A stretch of DNA of 64,000 nt from Hippopus hippopus (GCA_946811185.2 OX328099.1:19681859-19745858), one strand, 5' to 3'; positions 55,266 through 63,296 are shown, numbered from the stretch's first letter. Program-made: numbers and translations. Notes: generated from the letters alone by a model not told the origin.

Positions 55266-56611
55266 TATAAGTCTAATTCTATTAAAATAGATATGTAAGC
55301 GTGTGTTACATTACGACTATCTGTTCTCGAGATAAAGTTTACGATGTCACATTGTTTTACCTCCAACGCCGCAGGAAAAACTGTACAACTACAAGTTTCA
55401 TCCGTTTTTTTAATAATAGAGTAATCAACCTGTTCCACCGCGTTTACCGTAATATTAATTTTTATCTCTTCATCCGGTCCATTAACATCTCTTTTAACGC
55501 CTGTTAAACTTCCTCTTATAATTCTACCCGATGCATTCATACAGTAACCCCCTAAACCGTGTCTGCGACCCGAATTACCATTACCGAATGAGAACTCATA
55601 GTTACCATCCGCAATTGGTCCTTGTTCTTCCGCCCACACGGTTATAATAGGTTTGGGTTTATATGCTCCGAAGAAACGTTCCAAATATTCTCTATTGACA
55701 GCGTCTTTCGAAAATCTCGGATCCGCGATATTATGTATTCTTAAATTATCCATATCGATATTTTGTTTTACTAGTAGTTCGCCATTTATTTTTAATGAGA
55801 AAGATTTATACATAGCGCCTTGTCCGCCTCTAATATTTTTAACGAGATCATCAACATAACCTTTAGTAGTAGCGGAATCTTCGGACGTGGGATCGGACAA
55901 TCCGGTAATCGAGTGATCATTCATATTTATTTCGCCGGTCATTGAAAAAGATCCGTCTTGATTTCTCGTTAAAGCCTTTTCACCCGCGGTGGCTGCCTCA
56001 ACGAGGGTATCTACGTAAAACTTATTTACAGCCTGACGATTATCTAAAGGACTTCCAACATCGTCGAGTCTTCGTCCTCCCATAGAAACGTCACTGACTG
56101 CCATATACCTACCACCTCCATAAACGAAGGCTCTATTCGCGTTATCTACGTATCTTTTAGTCGCCGCATCTTGATCATTAACGGGATCCAAAAGATTATT
56201 CAAAGTATAATCTCGCATATTTATATTCGCAACGGCGTAAAAGGTACCATCTCGGTTTTCTAATATCGCTCTACCGCTTCTATCCACATAATTCTTAGTA
56301 GCGGCTTCATTCCGTTCTGTCGGATCCTTAACGTTTTTTATCGTATTAAAACCCATATTTAAATATCCATTAACGTGATACCCTCCATTCTCTAGAAACA
56401 ATCCAGAATTTTCATCGACGTAATGTTTCGTAGCAACATCTTGAGAATTTACCGGATTACTAACACTCGTTAATGTATTACCGTTCATGTTTATAGAACC
56501 AGTAACAACGGTTGTTCCGTCTTTACGTAAGAAATTATTATTTATGTAAGCGAGTGACGCACCATCATCGACGCCAACATCTTCCATTCTTCCAAATTTG
56601 TTAACGGGCAT
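55265..56611 (-). CDS. Tail-fibre-like repeat protein, 448 aa
   Basis: Six repeats of about 45 residues span residues 36-312. Each has an INMNGNTL-type strand, a DP turn and a DAATKxYVD ending (examples: SQDVATKHYVD at 56-66, NEAATKNYVD at 101-110, DQDAATKRYVD at 146-156). This pattern is typical of trimeric phage tail-fibre shafts and of some Polinton fibre candidates. Residues ~315-448 form a non-repetitive C-terminal domain, a plausible receptor-binding head, with several Cys. There is no signal peptide. The gene follows the protease by 8 bp, and an ATATAAAAAATG start context overlaps the protease end. Confidence 0.8.
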   Translation of the reverse strand: MPVNKFGRMEDVGVDDGASLAYINNNFLRKDGTTVVTGSINMNGNTLTSVSNPVNSQDVATKHYVDENSGLFLENGGYHVNGYLNMGFNTIKNVKDPTERNEAATKNYVDRSGRAILENRDGTFYAVANINMRDYTLNNLLDPVNDQDAATKRYVDNANRAFVYGGGRYMAVSDVSMGGRRLDDVGSPLDNRQAVNKFYVDTLVEAATAGEKALTRNQDGSFSMTGEINMNDHSITGLSDPTSEDSATTKGYVDDLVKNIRGGQGAMYKSFSLKINGELLVKQNIDMDNLRIHNIADPRFSKDAVNREYLERFFGAYKPKPIITVWAEEQGPIADGNYEFSFGNGNSGRRHGLGGYCMNASGRIIRGSLTGVKRDVNGPDEEIKINITVNAVEQVDYSIIKKTDETCSCTVFPAALEVKQCDIVNFISRTDSRNVTHAYISILIELDL

Positions 56612-56619
56612 TTTTTATA

Positions 56620-57036
56620 TTAAAAAAGTTTATTTAAAACGTCTCGAAACCTATTCCCGGCGGATAACTCTTTCAGAATGTACAAACATAAATGACCGCA
56701 AAATACTTGCCCCACTCTTTGTAATTGATCAGTATTGTACTGTATCGGACTTTTTAAATACTCTCGAATTTCGATAGGCGGTTGCACGCCATAACTATCA
56801 AAATAAATTTTAGTTTTACCGTTTTTATACCAAGCGACCCAATGTGTACCAGGTCCGCCACTTTTATCGAAGTTTACTACGCCGCATTCTTTTTTACTCG
56901 GTTTTCTCGGTAATGTATCTAGTAAAAAAACTCCCCTAAAATAGGGAATGTTTAATCTCTTAACCGCATCTTCCAATTCGAAATTACTCAACGGTTTATT
57001 CGGTAAAATTACGTTTTCGATAGAGATATTCGTCAT
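56620..57036 (-). CDS. Adenovirus-type cysteine protease (maturation protease), 138 aa
   Basis: The enzyme would cleave capsid precursors during virion maturation. The catalytic set of the adenain (C5) family is visible: H65 in GTHWVAW, D80 in IYFDSYG, Q110 in VGQVF and C113 in FCGHLCLYIL. A length near 140 residues suits Polinton proteases, which are shorter than the adenoviral enzyme. It starts two bases after the integrase stop, so the two are probably read from one transcript. Candidate substrates with GG cleavage-like sites are the proteins at 60238 and 62928. Confidence 0.92.
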   Translation of the reverse strand: MTNISIENVILPNKPLSNFELEDAVKRLNIPYFRGVFLLDTLPRKPSKKECGVVNFDKSGGPGTHWVAWYKNGKTKIYFDSYGVQPPIEIREYLKSPIQYNTDQLQRVGQVFCGHLCLYILKELSAGNRFRDVLNKLF

Positions 57037-57038
57037 TT

Positions 57039-57941
57039 TTAGAACTGTTCGATATTATTATTATCGATCCAAGAATTAAATTCGTCGGAATACCCTTTCC
57101 ACTTTACGAGAGATCTATTTTTTTCTTTTTTAATAATCTTTTCTATCCTAAACGTCTCTTGCGTGGTTTTCTGAAGTTCGGGTTCGTAAAATGTACCTTC
57201 TATTTCTTCTCCGTTAAGATCCTTAATTTTATACGTTACGGGTGATGTGCGTTTCACTTCGGAAACCGTAAAAACCTCTTCAGTCCATCTCGTCGTATAA
57301 CCTTTCTCGAAAGTCTTTTTCTTTTTAGATATCCTCACTTTATCTCCGACGGAAAACTCGGGAGTTTCTTTTATCTCGGGATAATGGGGGTAAAGATTTC
57401 TCCAAACTCTCGTTTCGTTTTCTTTTTTACTCGCGTCTACCGGGGTCATCTTAATAGACGAATGCCACGTGTTATTATATTCTTTAACGAGACCCGGTAA
57501 CGCGTTAATGTAAACGTACGTGTTGTGAACGGAAAAATACTTCCACATCTTTTCTTTCATCGTTCTAATCCATCTCTCAACGACGCTAGATTTTTCCTCA
57601 TTTTGAGTCGAATATATTTCGACTAACGCTTGTACTTTTTTATTATAAAGCTCTCTTCCCTCATCCACCCATAATTTTTCGGGTTTCCTCTCCTTAAATA
57701 TACTCTTAAACGCCGTTGCGGTAGATTCTCCCGATTTATCTTTTAACGGTACCATATATCCGTATTTAGAAAAGACATCGATGACAGCGAGAAGGTATCT
57801 AACGCCATGATTATATTTAGAAAAAGCTTGCATGTCTACTAAATCAGCAGCCCATATCTTATCTATACCGTTTACTATAACCCTTCTTCTCTTAAATTTC
57901 CTTTTTACGGGTTTATGTAATTCTCCCGCTAATTTCGTCAT
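57039..57941 (-). CDS. Polinton integrase with C-terminal chromodomain, 300 aa
   Basis: A retroviral-type DDE integrase that inserts the element into host DNA. An ELHKPVKRKFKRRR start is followed by the catalytic core: D33 in AADLVDM, D93 in LWVDEG and E122 in SSVVERW. Only 28 residues separate D93 from E122, against about 35 usual in this superfamily. A linker with an SH3-like GDKVRISKK follows, then a chromodomain (residues ~262-300, VKWKGYSDEFNSWI) likely to steer integration to modified chromatin. No N-terminal zinc domain. The ATG overlaps the PLA2-like stop as ATGA. Confidence 0.92.
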   Translation of the reverse strand: MTKLAGELHKPVKRKFKRRRVIVNGIDKIWAADLVDMQAFSKYNHGVRYLLAVIDVFSKYGYMVPLKDKSGESTATAFKSIFKERKPEKLWVDEGRELYNKKVQALVEIYSTQNEEKSSVVERWIRTMKEKMWKYFSVHNTYVYINALPGLVKEYNNTWHSSIKMTPVDASKKENETRVWRNLYPHYPEIKETPEFSVGDKVRISKKKKTFEKGYTTRWTEEVFTVSEVKRTSPVTYKIKDLNGEEIEGTFYEPELQKTTQETFRIEKIIKKEKNRSLVKWKGYSDEFNSWIDNNNIEQF

Positions 57942-58252
57942 CTCAGAATTTTTTTTTTTAACCCCATTCCGAACTTTACCTTCGTTCCGATGAGTTTACT
58001 TACCAAACCCCTTTCCATTTTTTCTCTGATACTAGGGTTGTAAATCCCCTCCAACTCCGTTAACATATTCTTATCACACACCGCATTTCTTGTAGCAGTG
58101 TCATTGTGTTTAAGATAGCAAAGATCATGATTATAAGCGGCTTTATCAACACGGTTTATCGCTTTACTCCATTCCTTCGGCGTTAAATCCGGATTGAGTC
58201 TTTTATCTAGTTTAGTACCAGGACCCGTAAAGTTGTGTCCTGGTAGATGCAT
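57938..58252 (-). CDS. Parvovirus VP1-type phospholipase A2-like protein, 104 aa
   Basis: The fold hydrolyses phospholipids and, in parvovirus capsids, opens endosomes. It shows the calcium-loop phrase GPGTKLD (residues 10-16) and the catalytic pair H42-D43 in NHDLCY. The C-terminal half is basic, KLIGTKVKFGMGLKKK. Similar proteins are frequent in animal Polintons. Its stop overlaps the integrase start by 4 bp, and TTTATAAATAATT lies about 20 bp before the ATG. Whether it is virion-borne here is unknown. Confidence 0.85.
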   Translation of the reverse strand: MHLPGHNFTGPGTKLDKRLNPDLTPKEWSKAINRVDKAAYNHDLCYLKHNDTATRNAVCDKNMLTELEGIYNPSIREKMERGLVSKLIGTKVKFGMGLKKKILR

Positions 58253-58281
58253 TTCAACGGGTAAATTATTTATAAACTCGT

Positions 58282-58437
58282 TTAAGATGCTACTCCCGGT
58301 GGTTTTTTTTTTATAAACTGATTTTTAGTTATTCCACAAACCACACACGTTCCCTTCATCATATTTCTTCCATTTGTAGTAACGGTATATCTTATATTAC
58401 TCGTATCAGTACGTTTTTTACATTTAACGCAATACAT
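58282..58437 (-). CDS. Small zinc-ribbon protein, 51 aa
   Basis: A short gene between the PLA2-like and ATPase genes. It begins MYCVKCKKRTDT and has a second Cys pair in GTCVVCG, two CxxC knuckles 25-30 residues apart as in a zinc ribbon, and a Lys-rich end. Small proteins of this type (the DUF5679 style, by memory of the family) accompany Polintons and large DNA viruses. The start is fixed by the single ATG after an AT-rich promoter gap. It ends at TAA 58284-58282, 29 bp before the PLA2-like ATG. A nucleic-acid-binding role is plausible. Confidence 0.8.
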   Translation of the reverse strand: MYCVKCKKRTDTSNIRYTVTTNGRNMMKGTCVVCGITKNQFIKKKPPGVAS

Positions 58438-58470
58438 TTTATATTTAAAAAATAAAATATTTAAATAAAA
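58438..58470. promoter_or_regulatory. Divergent promoter between the two Polinton arms
   Basis: The 33-bp gap is all A/T (TTTATATTTAAAAAATAAAA...). TATA-like words face both ways, TTTAAATA for the ATPase arm and TTTAAATATAAAATG for the zinc-ribbon arm. It is the only divergent junction seen in the element. Confidence 0.6.
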
Positions 58471-59247
58471 ATGGATATTATAAACTTATCATGGAATGAA
58501 GTAGTATCAAAGAGATTTAATCACTCTCTTTTACCGAGAAGTATTAGGGGTTTAATTATAGGCAAATCGGGATGCGGTAAAACTACACTATTGTTAAACC
58601 TTTTACTTAGACCGGGTTGGCTTGACTACAACGATTTGAGTGTTTTCGGAAAAAGCCTTTTTCAACCGGAATACCGAATACTAAAAAAGGCATTTGAAGA
58701 AAAACTACCGAAAGAATGTATCTTAAGGTTGTTTAACATGCGTGATGAGATACAAGAATTAACGATACCCCCTACAGCTTTAGTTGAGGAATGGGCTAAG
58801 TCGTTAAAAAACAAATCGGATATAGATTGCAACTTCTTCGAAAATGCTAGTGAAGTACCCGATCCGAGAGAGTTGAACTCGGAAAATAAAAATCTAATAA
58901 TATTCGACGATTTACTTTTAGAAAGGCAAAATAAATGCGAGTGTTACTACATTCGAGGAAGGCATAGTAATGTTGACTGCTTTTACCTATCACAGAACTA
59001 TTTTAGACTACCGAGACAAACTATTAGAGAAAACGCTAATTTTATTTGTCTTTTCTCGCAAGACCTAAAAAACATTAATCATATTTATAACGATCATGTA
59101 GGCGAAGATATGCCTAAGGACGAGTTTAGAAAGTTTTGTCAAAAGGCGTGGGAAAAACCGCACGGTTTCGCTATTATCGATCTAACGAGTAAAAAAGATA
59201 ATGGGAAGTACAGAAAGGGTTTTGATAATTTTTACGTGCCGGTTTAA
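58471..59247 (+). CDS. DNA-packaging ATPase (FtsK/HerA, A32-like), 258 aa
   Basis: It powers genome packaging into the capsid. Walker A is GKSGCGKTT at residues 31-39 and Walker B is LIIFDDL at 142-148. A further Gln in YLSQNYF (about 175) fits the sensor position of the family. Length is standard for Polinton ATPases. It opens the rightward arm and is 25 bp before the penton-like gene. Confidence 0.93.
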   Translation: MDIINLSWNEVVSKRFNHSLLPRSIRGLIIGKSGCGKTTLLLNLLLRPGWLDYNDLSVFGKSLFQPEYRILKKAFEEKLPKECILRLFNMRDEIQELTIPPTALVEEWAKSLKNKSDIDCNFFENASEVPDPRELNSENKNLIIFDDLLLERQNKCECYYIRGRHSNVDCFYLSQNYFRLPRQTIRENANFICLFSQDLKNINHIYNDHVGEDMPKDEFRKFCQKAWEKPHGFAIIDLTSKKDNGKYRKGFDNFYVPV

Positions 59248-59272
59248 AAAAATATATTCGCTTTTTTAAAAA

Positions 59273-60049
59273 ATGGAAGTAGATCTTTTAAAAAAGACTG
59301 TAAAAAATACGGAACACAAAACATCGTTTCAAATCATAGTAAGTGATAACAAAACGCGTTTTAGAACGAGATTTAATCCCCCGATTCAGCTCGAAAAGGA
59401 TAAAGTATACGAAATAGCTTTAGTAAACCTCGAAACTTACTACTCTTTTCCAAACATCGATGAAACGAACAACACATTCGTTTATTCTCCGGACAATGGT
59501 ACCTCATGGATTAAAATACGGATACCCGTAGGAAGTTATGATCTCGTCGACATTAATGATACGATTCATCAGGAAATGAGAAAAAAGGGGCATTACGATA
59601 GAGTTAATGAAGAGTATTATATTAACTTCTCCGCAAACACTAATACCCTAAAGTCCGTTCTTACTACTGACGATGGTTATCAAGTAGATTTTAATCAACC
59701 GGGATCCATCGCTAAAGTACTAGGATTTACTAGAGCTAAATACGTGCGAGGTTTTCACGAGTCGGAGAACGTCGTGAACATTCTTAGCATAAATAGCTTA
59801 CTCGTTAACATAGATATTATTTCGGGAAGTTACGTCAACGGTTCAACACAAAACACTATTTACTCTTTTTTCCCGGATGTTGCGCCGGGATATAAGATAA
59901 TAGAGTCGCCAGTTAATTTAGTATACCTACCAATAACGTTAGATGAAATACATAAGCTAGAGGTAAATATTACGGATCAAGATGGTAATTTACTAAATCT
60001 TAGAGGCGAGAATTTAACGATTAGATTTCATATTAGAGAAGCGAGATAA
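59273..60049 (+). CDS. Minor capsid protein (penton-like), 258 aa
   Basis: The protein is expected to form the vertex pentamer through a single jelly roll. Family phrases visible are RFNPPIQLEKDKVYEIALVN and YSFPNI (residues 35-75), GSYDLVDIN, and the C-terminal LNLRGENLTIRFHIRE. It sits between packaging ATPase and virion-type genes, as in other Polintons. A TATATTCGC word lies about 20 bp upstream. Confidence 0.9.
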   Translation: MEVDLLKKTVKNTEHKTSFQIIVSDNKTRFRTRFNPPIQLEKDKVYEIALVNLETYYSFPNIDETNNTFVYSPDNGTSWIKIRIPVGSYDLVDINDTIHQEMRKKGHYDRVNEEYYINFSANTNTLKSVLTTDDGYQVDFNQPGSIAKVLGFTRAKYVRGFHESENVVNILSINSLLVNIDIISGSYVNGSTQNTIYSFFPDVAPGYKIIESPVNLVYLPITLDEIHKLEVNITDQDGNLLNLRGENLTIRFHIREAR

Positions 60050-60062
60050 ACCGTTTTTATAG

Positions 60063-60122
60063 TATAATTTAACCACATAAATGTACATTTTTTCTTTTAG
60101 TCCATATAGCTATATGGGCAAA
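60063..60122. promoter_or_regulatory. Repeated intergenic block with palindrome, copy 2
   Basis: TATAATTTAACCACATAAAT, ATGTACATTTTTTC and the perfect 16-bp palindrome CCATATAGCTATATGG (60102-60117). Block 62845-62896 repeats the whole series with 6 bp removed from the palindrome centre. Confidence 0.6.
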
Positions 60123-60206
60123 AAATACTAAACGAGATAAATCGTTTCAGTCTGGTTAAAAGATGGATAAACGTCTCGATCGATCGACTTAAATCTTACA
60201 TTTATC

Positions 60207-60237
60207 TAACTATAAATAAAAAATAGTTATATATAAA
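60207..60237. promoter_or_regulatory. Small hairpin and TATA-like leader before 60238
   Basis: TAACTAT (60207-60213) pairs with ATAGTTA (60223-60229), directly followed by TATATAAAATG. Confidence 0.4.
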
Positions 60238-60813
60238 ATGACGAGTTATACTAACGTTAAAGTAAATATATCGGAAGGGCAAAAGCAAAAGCTTAAACAC
60301 GCTGTTGATGCCGGATGCGCAGCAGCGAGTATTCGTTTAACCCACGGTGATTTAAGGGGTAACGATGTTTTAGCGGTTACCGATTCACAAGCGAGAAAAT
60401 TAGCTAAAGCCCATGAGAATGGTAAGGGTATCACAATTAGAATGTCTTCGAGACAACTTAAACATAACACGAAAGTAGAAGGAGGTTTTCTCGGAATGTT
60501 AGCCGCAGCTTTGCCAATGCTCGCAAAAACCGTTTTACCGGCTTTAGGTGTCGGTGCTCTTTCTGGATTAGCCCAAACGGGTGTACAAAAGGCGATGGGA
60601 TCGGGTCTTTACCTTAAAAAAGGAGGAAGCGTGGCTCAGGTGGAAACTGATGGACACGGATTATACTTAAAACCATACAAAGGTAAAGGATTATCTAGCT
60701 TCGGTGACGGATTGTATCTAAAGCAAGGGGGAAAGTTGTATGATGGAAGAGGACTTTTACTCGGGCCTAAAAGTCCGTTCGCTAATATCCCTATCTTAGG
60801 AGCTATACTATAA
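60238..60813 (+). CDS. Virion core/cement-type protein with glycine repeats, 191 aa
   Basis: The first ~80 residues form a polar module (NVKVNISEGQKQKLKHAVDA, IRLTHGDLRGNDVLAV, ITIRMSSRQLKHN). VEGGFLG at about 81-87 resembles an adenoviral GG-type cleavage site and precedes a hydrophobic, possibly membrane-active stretch (MLAKTVLPALGVGALSG). The C-terminus repeats a GLYLK motif four times and ends LLLGPKSPFANIPILGAIL. Similar proteins recur in Polintons and are compared with adenovirus pX/pVI; that link is tentative. Confidence 0.75.
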   Translation: MTSYTNVKVNISEGQKQKLKHAVDAGCAAASIRLTHGDLRGNDVLAVTDSQARKLAKAHENGKGITIRMSSRQLKHNTKVEGGFLGMLAAALPMLAKTVLPALGVGALSGLAQTGVQKAMGSGLYLKKGGSVAQVETDGHGLYLKPYKGKGLSSFGDGLYLKQGGKLYDGRGLLLGPKSPFANIPILGAIL

Positions 60814-60835
60814 ATATTATTTTCGTTAAAATAAA

Positions 60836-61195
60836 ATGCATAAACTCGGTATAAAACCTAATATTACTACTAAAACTATATTTTGGAAACCTCATTTAGT
60901 AAGATTTCCACCCTTAAAGCATGACCCTCTAAAATGGAAAATATACTCGCAAGTAACTATCAAGATTCCTCCTCGTGATGGCATGAGACTTCCGCTAGGA
61001 TTCGGTTATATAACCACACGAGGAGTTGTGGTTATATCTATTAGTAATAAATGGAAAGATAGTTTAACCATTTTTAATGGAACGCATCTTGATAACGAGG
61101 TGGATGATATCTCAGTTTATATTTATAATTTCTCGCGAGAACGGATCGAAATACCCGAAGGAGAGTTATTCTGTTATCTAAAATATTTGGCATAA
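60836..61195 (+). CDS. dUTPase-fold-like protein, 119 aa
   Basis: The order of strands and turns (GFGYITTRGVVVIS, then FNGTHLDNEVDDISVYIYN, then ERIEIPEGELFCYLKYL) resembles the beta-barrel of dUTPases. The usual catalytic motifs, including the uracil-binding Gly-rich hairpin and the C-terminal arm, are not evident, so it is probably a structural or regulatory relative. It could also be an unrelated barrel. The start is AAAATG, 20 bp after the preceding stop. Confidence 0.5.
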   Translation: MHKLGIKPNITTKTIFWKPHLVRFPPLKHDPLKWKIYSQVTIKIPPRDGMRLPLGFGYITTRGVVVISISNKWKDSLTIFNGTHLDNEVDDISVYIYNFSRERIEIPEGELFCYLKYLA

Positions 61196-61217
61196 AAAAA
61201 TATCTGTATTAATAAAA

Positions 61218-61847
61218 ATGGATGATACGGATCAAAAACACCCCAATAAAATATACCCCGAACTCGCGAGCGCCCCACCTATAGAAATGGGAGGACATTC
61301 CTATCGTTTACAAAAAATATCGGAAGTACGAACGTTTCTCGAAAACGAAATACGAGTTAGAGAAGCTCTAGCTAAAAAGTATTTTCGTGCCGGTAGAATA
61401 GTGGACAACGTTGACACTGTCCTGGTAACCGTAACAATGGCTGCCGGTGCTGGAGGTATAGGTCTGCTTTCTACCGTCGTAGCTATCCCAGTTGTGGTAG
61501 CGTTAGAAGCATCGGCTTTGGTAACTGGACTTCTTTCGTTAGTGGGTAAGTACTCCGTTAGAATTAGTAGAAGAAAAGGAGAAAAGCACCGAGAGATTAG
61601 AATGCTGGCCGATGCTAAGTTAGATACCGTTTCAACGCATATATCTAAGGCTTTGATCGATAATTATATCTCTGACGATGAATTTAAACTAATAATGGAA
61701 GAATTAAATAAATATAAAAACATGAAGGAAGGGATACGTACCAAGATCAAAAAGTCCTCAGTAAACGAAGAAAGCTTAATCGAGAGAGGGAGGCAAGAAG
61801 CGCGCGAGTCCTTTCGGAGACTCATTGAGAAGAATGGTACGATTTAA
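61218..61847 (+). CDS. Polinton membrane protein of unknown function, 209 aa
   Basis: Residues ~70-112 hold two hydrophobic segments (VLVTVTMAAGAGGIGLLSTV and VVALEASALVTGLLSLV), likely a membrane hairpin. The following ~90 residues are charged and helical (KGEKHREIRMLADAKLDTVS, then EFKLIMEELNKYKNMKEGI). Proteins with this layout are recurrent in animal Polintons but I know no function. A role in an internal membrane or in egress would fit but is inference. Confidence 0.7.
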   Translation: MDDTDQKHPNKIYPELASAPPIEMGGHSYRLQKISEVRTFLENEIRVREALAKKYFRAGRIVDNVDTVLVTVTMAAGAGGIGLLSTVVAIPVVVALEASALVTGLLSLVGKYSVRISRRKGEKHREIRMLADAKLDTVSTHISKALIDNYISDDEFKLIMEELNKYKNMKEGIRTKIKKSSVNEESLIERGRQEARESFRRLIEKNGTI

Positions 61848-61885
61848 TCTTCCCAAGATACGATGTAAATGTATTTGCGAAATGG

Positions 61886-61944
61886 GTTAAAAACTGCGTT
61901 AAAAACTGCGTTAAAAACCGCGTTAAAAACCGCGTTAAAAAACT
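61886..61944. repeat. 12-bp tandem array between Polinton genes
   Basis: GTTAAAAACTGC/GTTAAAAACCGC repeats 4.9 times. The C/T variant pattern (T,T,C,C) shows block-wise duplication. Confidence 0.85.
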
Positions 61945-61964
61945 ATTTTACTAATTAAAAAAAA

Positions 61965-62828
61965 ATGTCTTTTCTAAAAATCACTGATCCCGAAAAAAGG
62001 GAATTAATCGTAAAAGAGTATCTCGAAACGAGAAAGAATATTCGGGATAATCTAATAGCGGAGAAAATGGGCGAACAACAGCTTCAAACCGATCTTTCAA
62101 AGATTTTTAAGCCTATAACGGAAACGCAAAAAGCTGCTGCGAGGGAGATTACTGAGGAACTTAGACCAATTAAAAAAGGTATCGAAAACTTACCACAGGC
62201 TATTACCTTTCCAGACTCGTCTATAAAGGCTATTGAAGAAACATTAGATAAAGGAGGAAAAGATCTCGGAGAAGTAGCGAAGGGTTATTTAATGAAACTC
62301 GGTGACCCAAACATATCAGATACAAAATTCGGAGTAAGGTATGATAAAAATAGTAATAATTTTAAAATCGGCAGCAAAATGGTAATGTTTGATGAAAATG
62401 ATATTATAATTGGTAAAAATGTATATGAGGGTACCCCCGGTCTATGGGAGTTAATCATGTCTAAAAACCCGGATGACAGTATTTATGATGCTGCGGATTA
62501 TGATAATTATGCTAGGATTATGGTAAAAACAAATGCTCTTCATGTTGATTACGATTCAACCAAAAGACGACCTAGTGCTAATAAAAGCGATAAATGGAAT
62601 AGAATACACAGACCTATTTGGTATAATAGAAAAAAGTATGAAGGAGAGGGTGTCATTGTTATCCCATCTGACCCTAACGCATTAATACAAAGACTAGACC
62701 TGTTAATGGCAAGTAAAAAAGCGGGTAACACGGGTGTAAGAAACGAGTTAGTGAGCATTTGTGACGAATTAAAAAGACAAGGCGTTTTAAACGCGGGCTC
62801 TTATAAAAATTTAATGTCTATATTATAA
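61965..62828 (+). CDS. Conserved Polinton protein of unknown function (DUF8207-like), 287 aa
   Basis: The N-terminal ~110 residues are helical and charged, with likely coiled coil (QTDLSKIFKPITETQKAAAR, LRPIKKGIENLPQAI). The C-terminal half carries KFGVRYDKNSNNFKIGSKMV, EGTPGLWELIMSKNP and KTNALHVDY, phrases I associate with the widespread DUF8207 proteins. The mid-protein GG- and K-rich linker suggests two domains. Function is unknown; its position among virion genes suggests a structural role. Confidence 0.7.
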   Translation: MSFLKITDPEKRELIVKEYLETRKNIRDNLIAEKMGEQQLQTDLSKIFKPITETQKAAAREITEELRPIKKGIENLPQAITFPDSSIKAIEETLDKGGKDLGEVAKGYLMKLGDPNISDTKFGVRYDKNSNNFKIGSKMVMFDENDIIIGKNVYEGTPGLWELIMSKNPDDSIYDAADYDNYARIMVKTNALHVDYDSTKRRPSANKSDKWNRIHRPIWYNRKKYEGEGVIVIPSDPNALIQRLDLLMASKKAGNTGVRNELVSICDELKRQGVLNAGSYKNLMSIL

Positions 62829-62844
62829 ACGCGTTTTATACAGT

Positions 62845-62896
62845 ATAATTTAACCAGATAAATGTACATTTAATCTTTAGTCCATATGGGCAAAAA
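62845..62896. promoter_or_regulatory. Repeated intergenic block, copy 3
   Basis: Near copy of 60063-60122 (TATAATTTAACCAGATAAAT, TCCATATGGGCAAAAAC) with the palindrome shortened to CCATATGG. Confidence 0.6.
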
Positions 62897-62927
62897 CGAT
62901 ATAAAAATTTAATGCCTATATTAAAAA

Positions 62928-63275
62928 ATGCTCATCTTTAAAAAACACGGATTTGAAAAAAGATATTCGTACGGGGGTTCCGGAATCTTTGATAGTATCG
63001 CTAACTTTTTAGCGAGGCTTTTTACGAGTAGCGCGGTTAAACAAATTGCGAGTTCTGTGGCTAAGGAAGGTGCAAAGAAAGCTTTAGAGATTGGAAAAAG
63101 TGCCGCTGTAGAAGCGGGGAAGAAATTAGTTACGAAAGCTTTGACGCCAAAATCGAAGCAAATTTTACAAAAATATACGCCGCAAAACGTTAGTACATTA
63201 ATAGATGGGAGTGCCATCGCTATTCAAGACTTAGTTAAAAGATTAAACGAGGGAGCGGGCATTAAAACGATTTAA
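62928..63275 (+). CDS. Amphipathic virion-type protein (pVI-like candidate), 115 aa
   Basis: SYGGSGIF (residues 14-21) offers a GG cleavage-like site followed directly by an amphipathic helix (IFDSIANFLARLFTSSAV). The centre is a basic Ala/Lys-rich helix (EGAKKALEIGKSAAVEAGKK). In adenoviruses pVI is cut by the protease at such a site and its helix disrupts membranes. Size and layout agree, but the equivalence is inference. A TATATTAAAAAATG start context precedes it. Confidence 0.65.
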   Translation: MLIFKKHGFEKRYSYGGSGIFDSIANFLARLFTSSAVKQIASSVAKEGAKKALEIGKSAAVEAGKKLVTKALTPKSKQILQKYTPQNVSTLIDGSAIAIQDLVKRLNEGAGIKTI

Positions 63276-63296
63276 GAAAATATTTTATTATATAAA

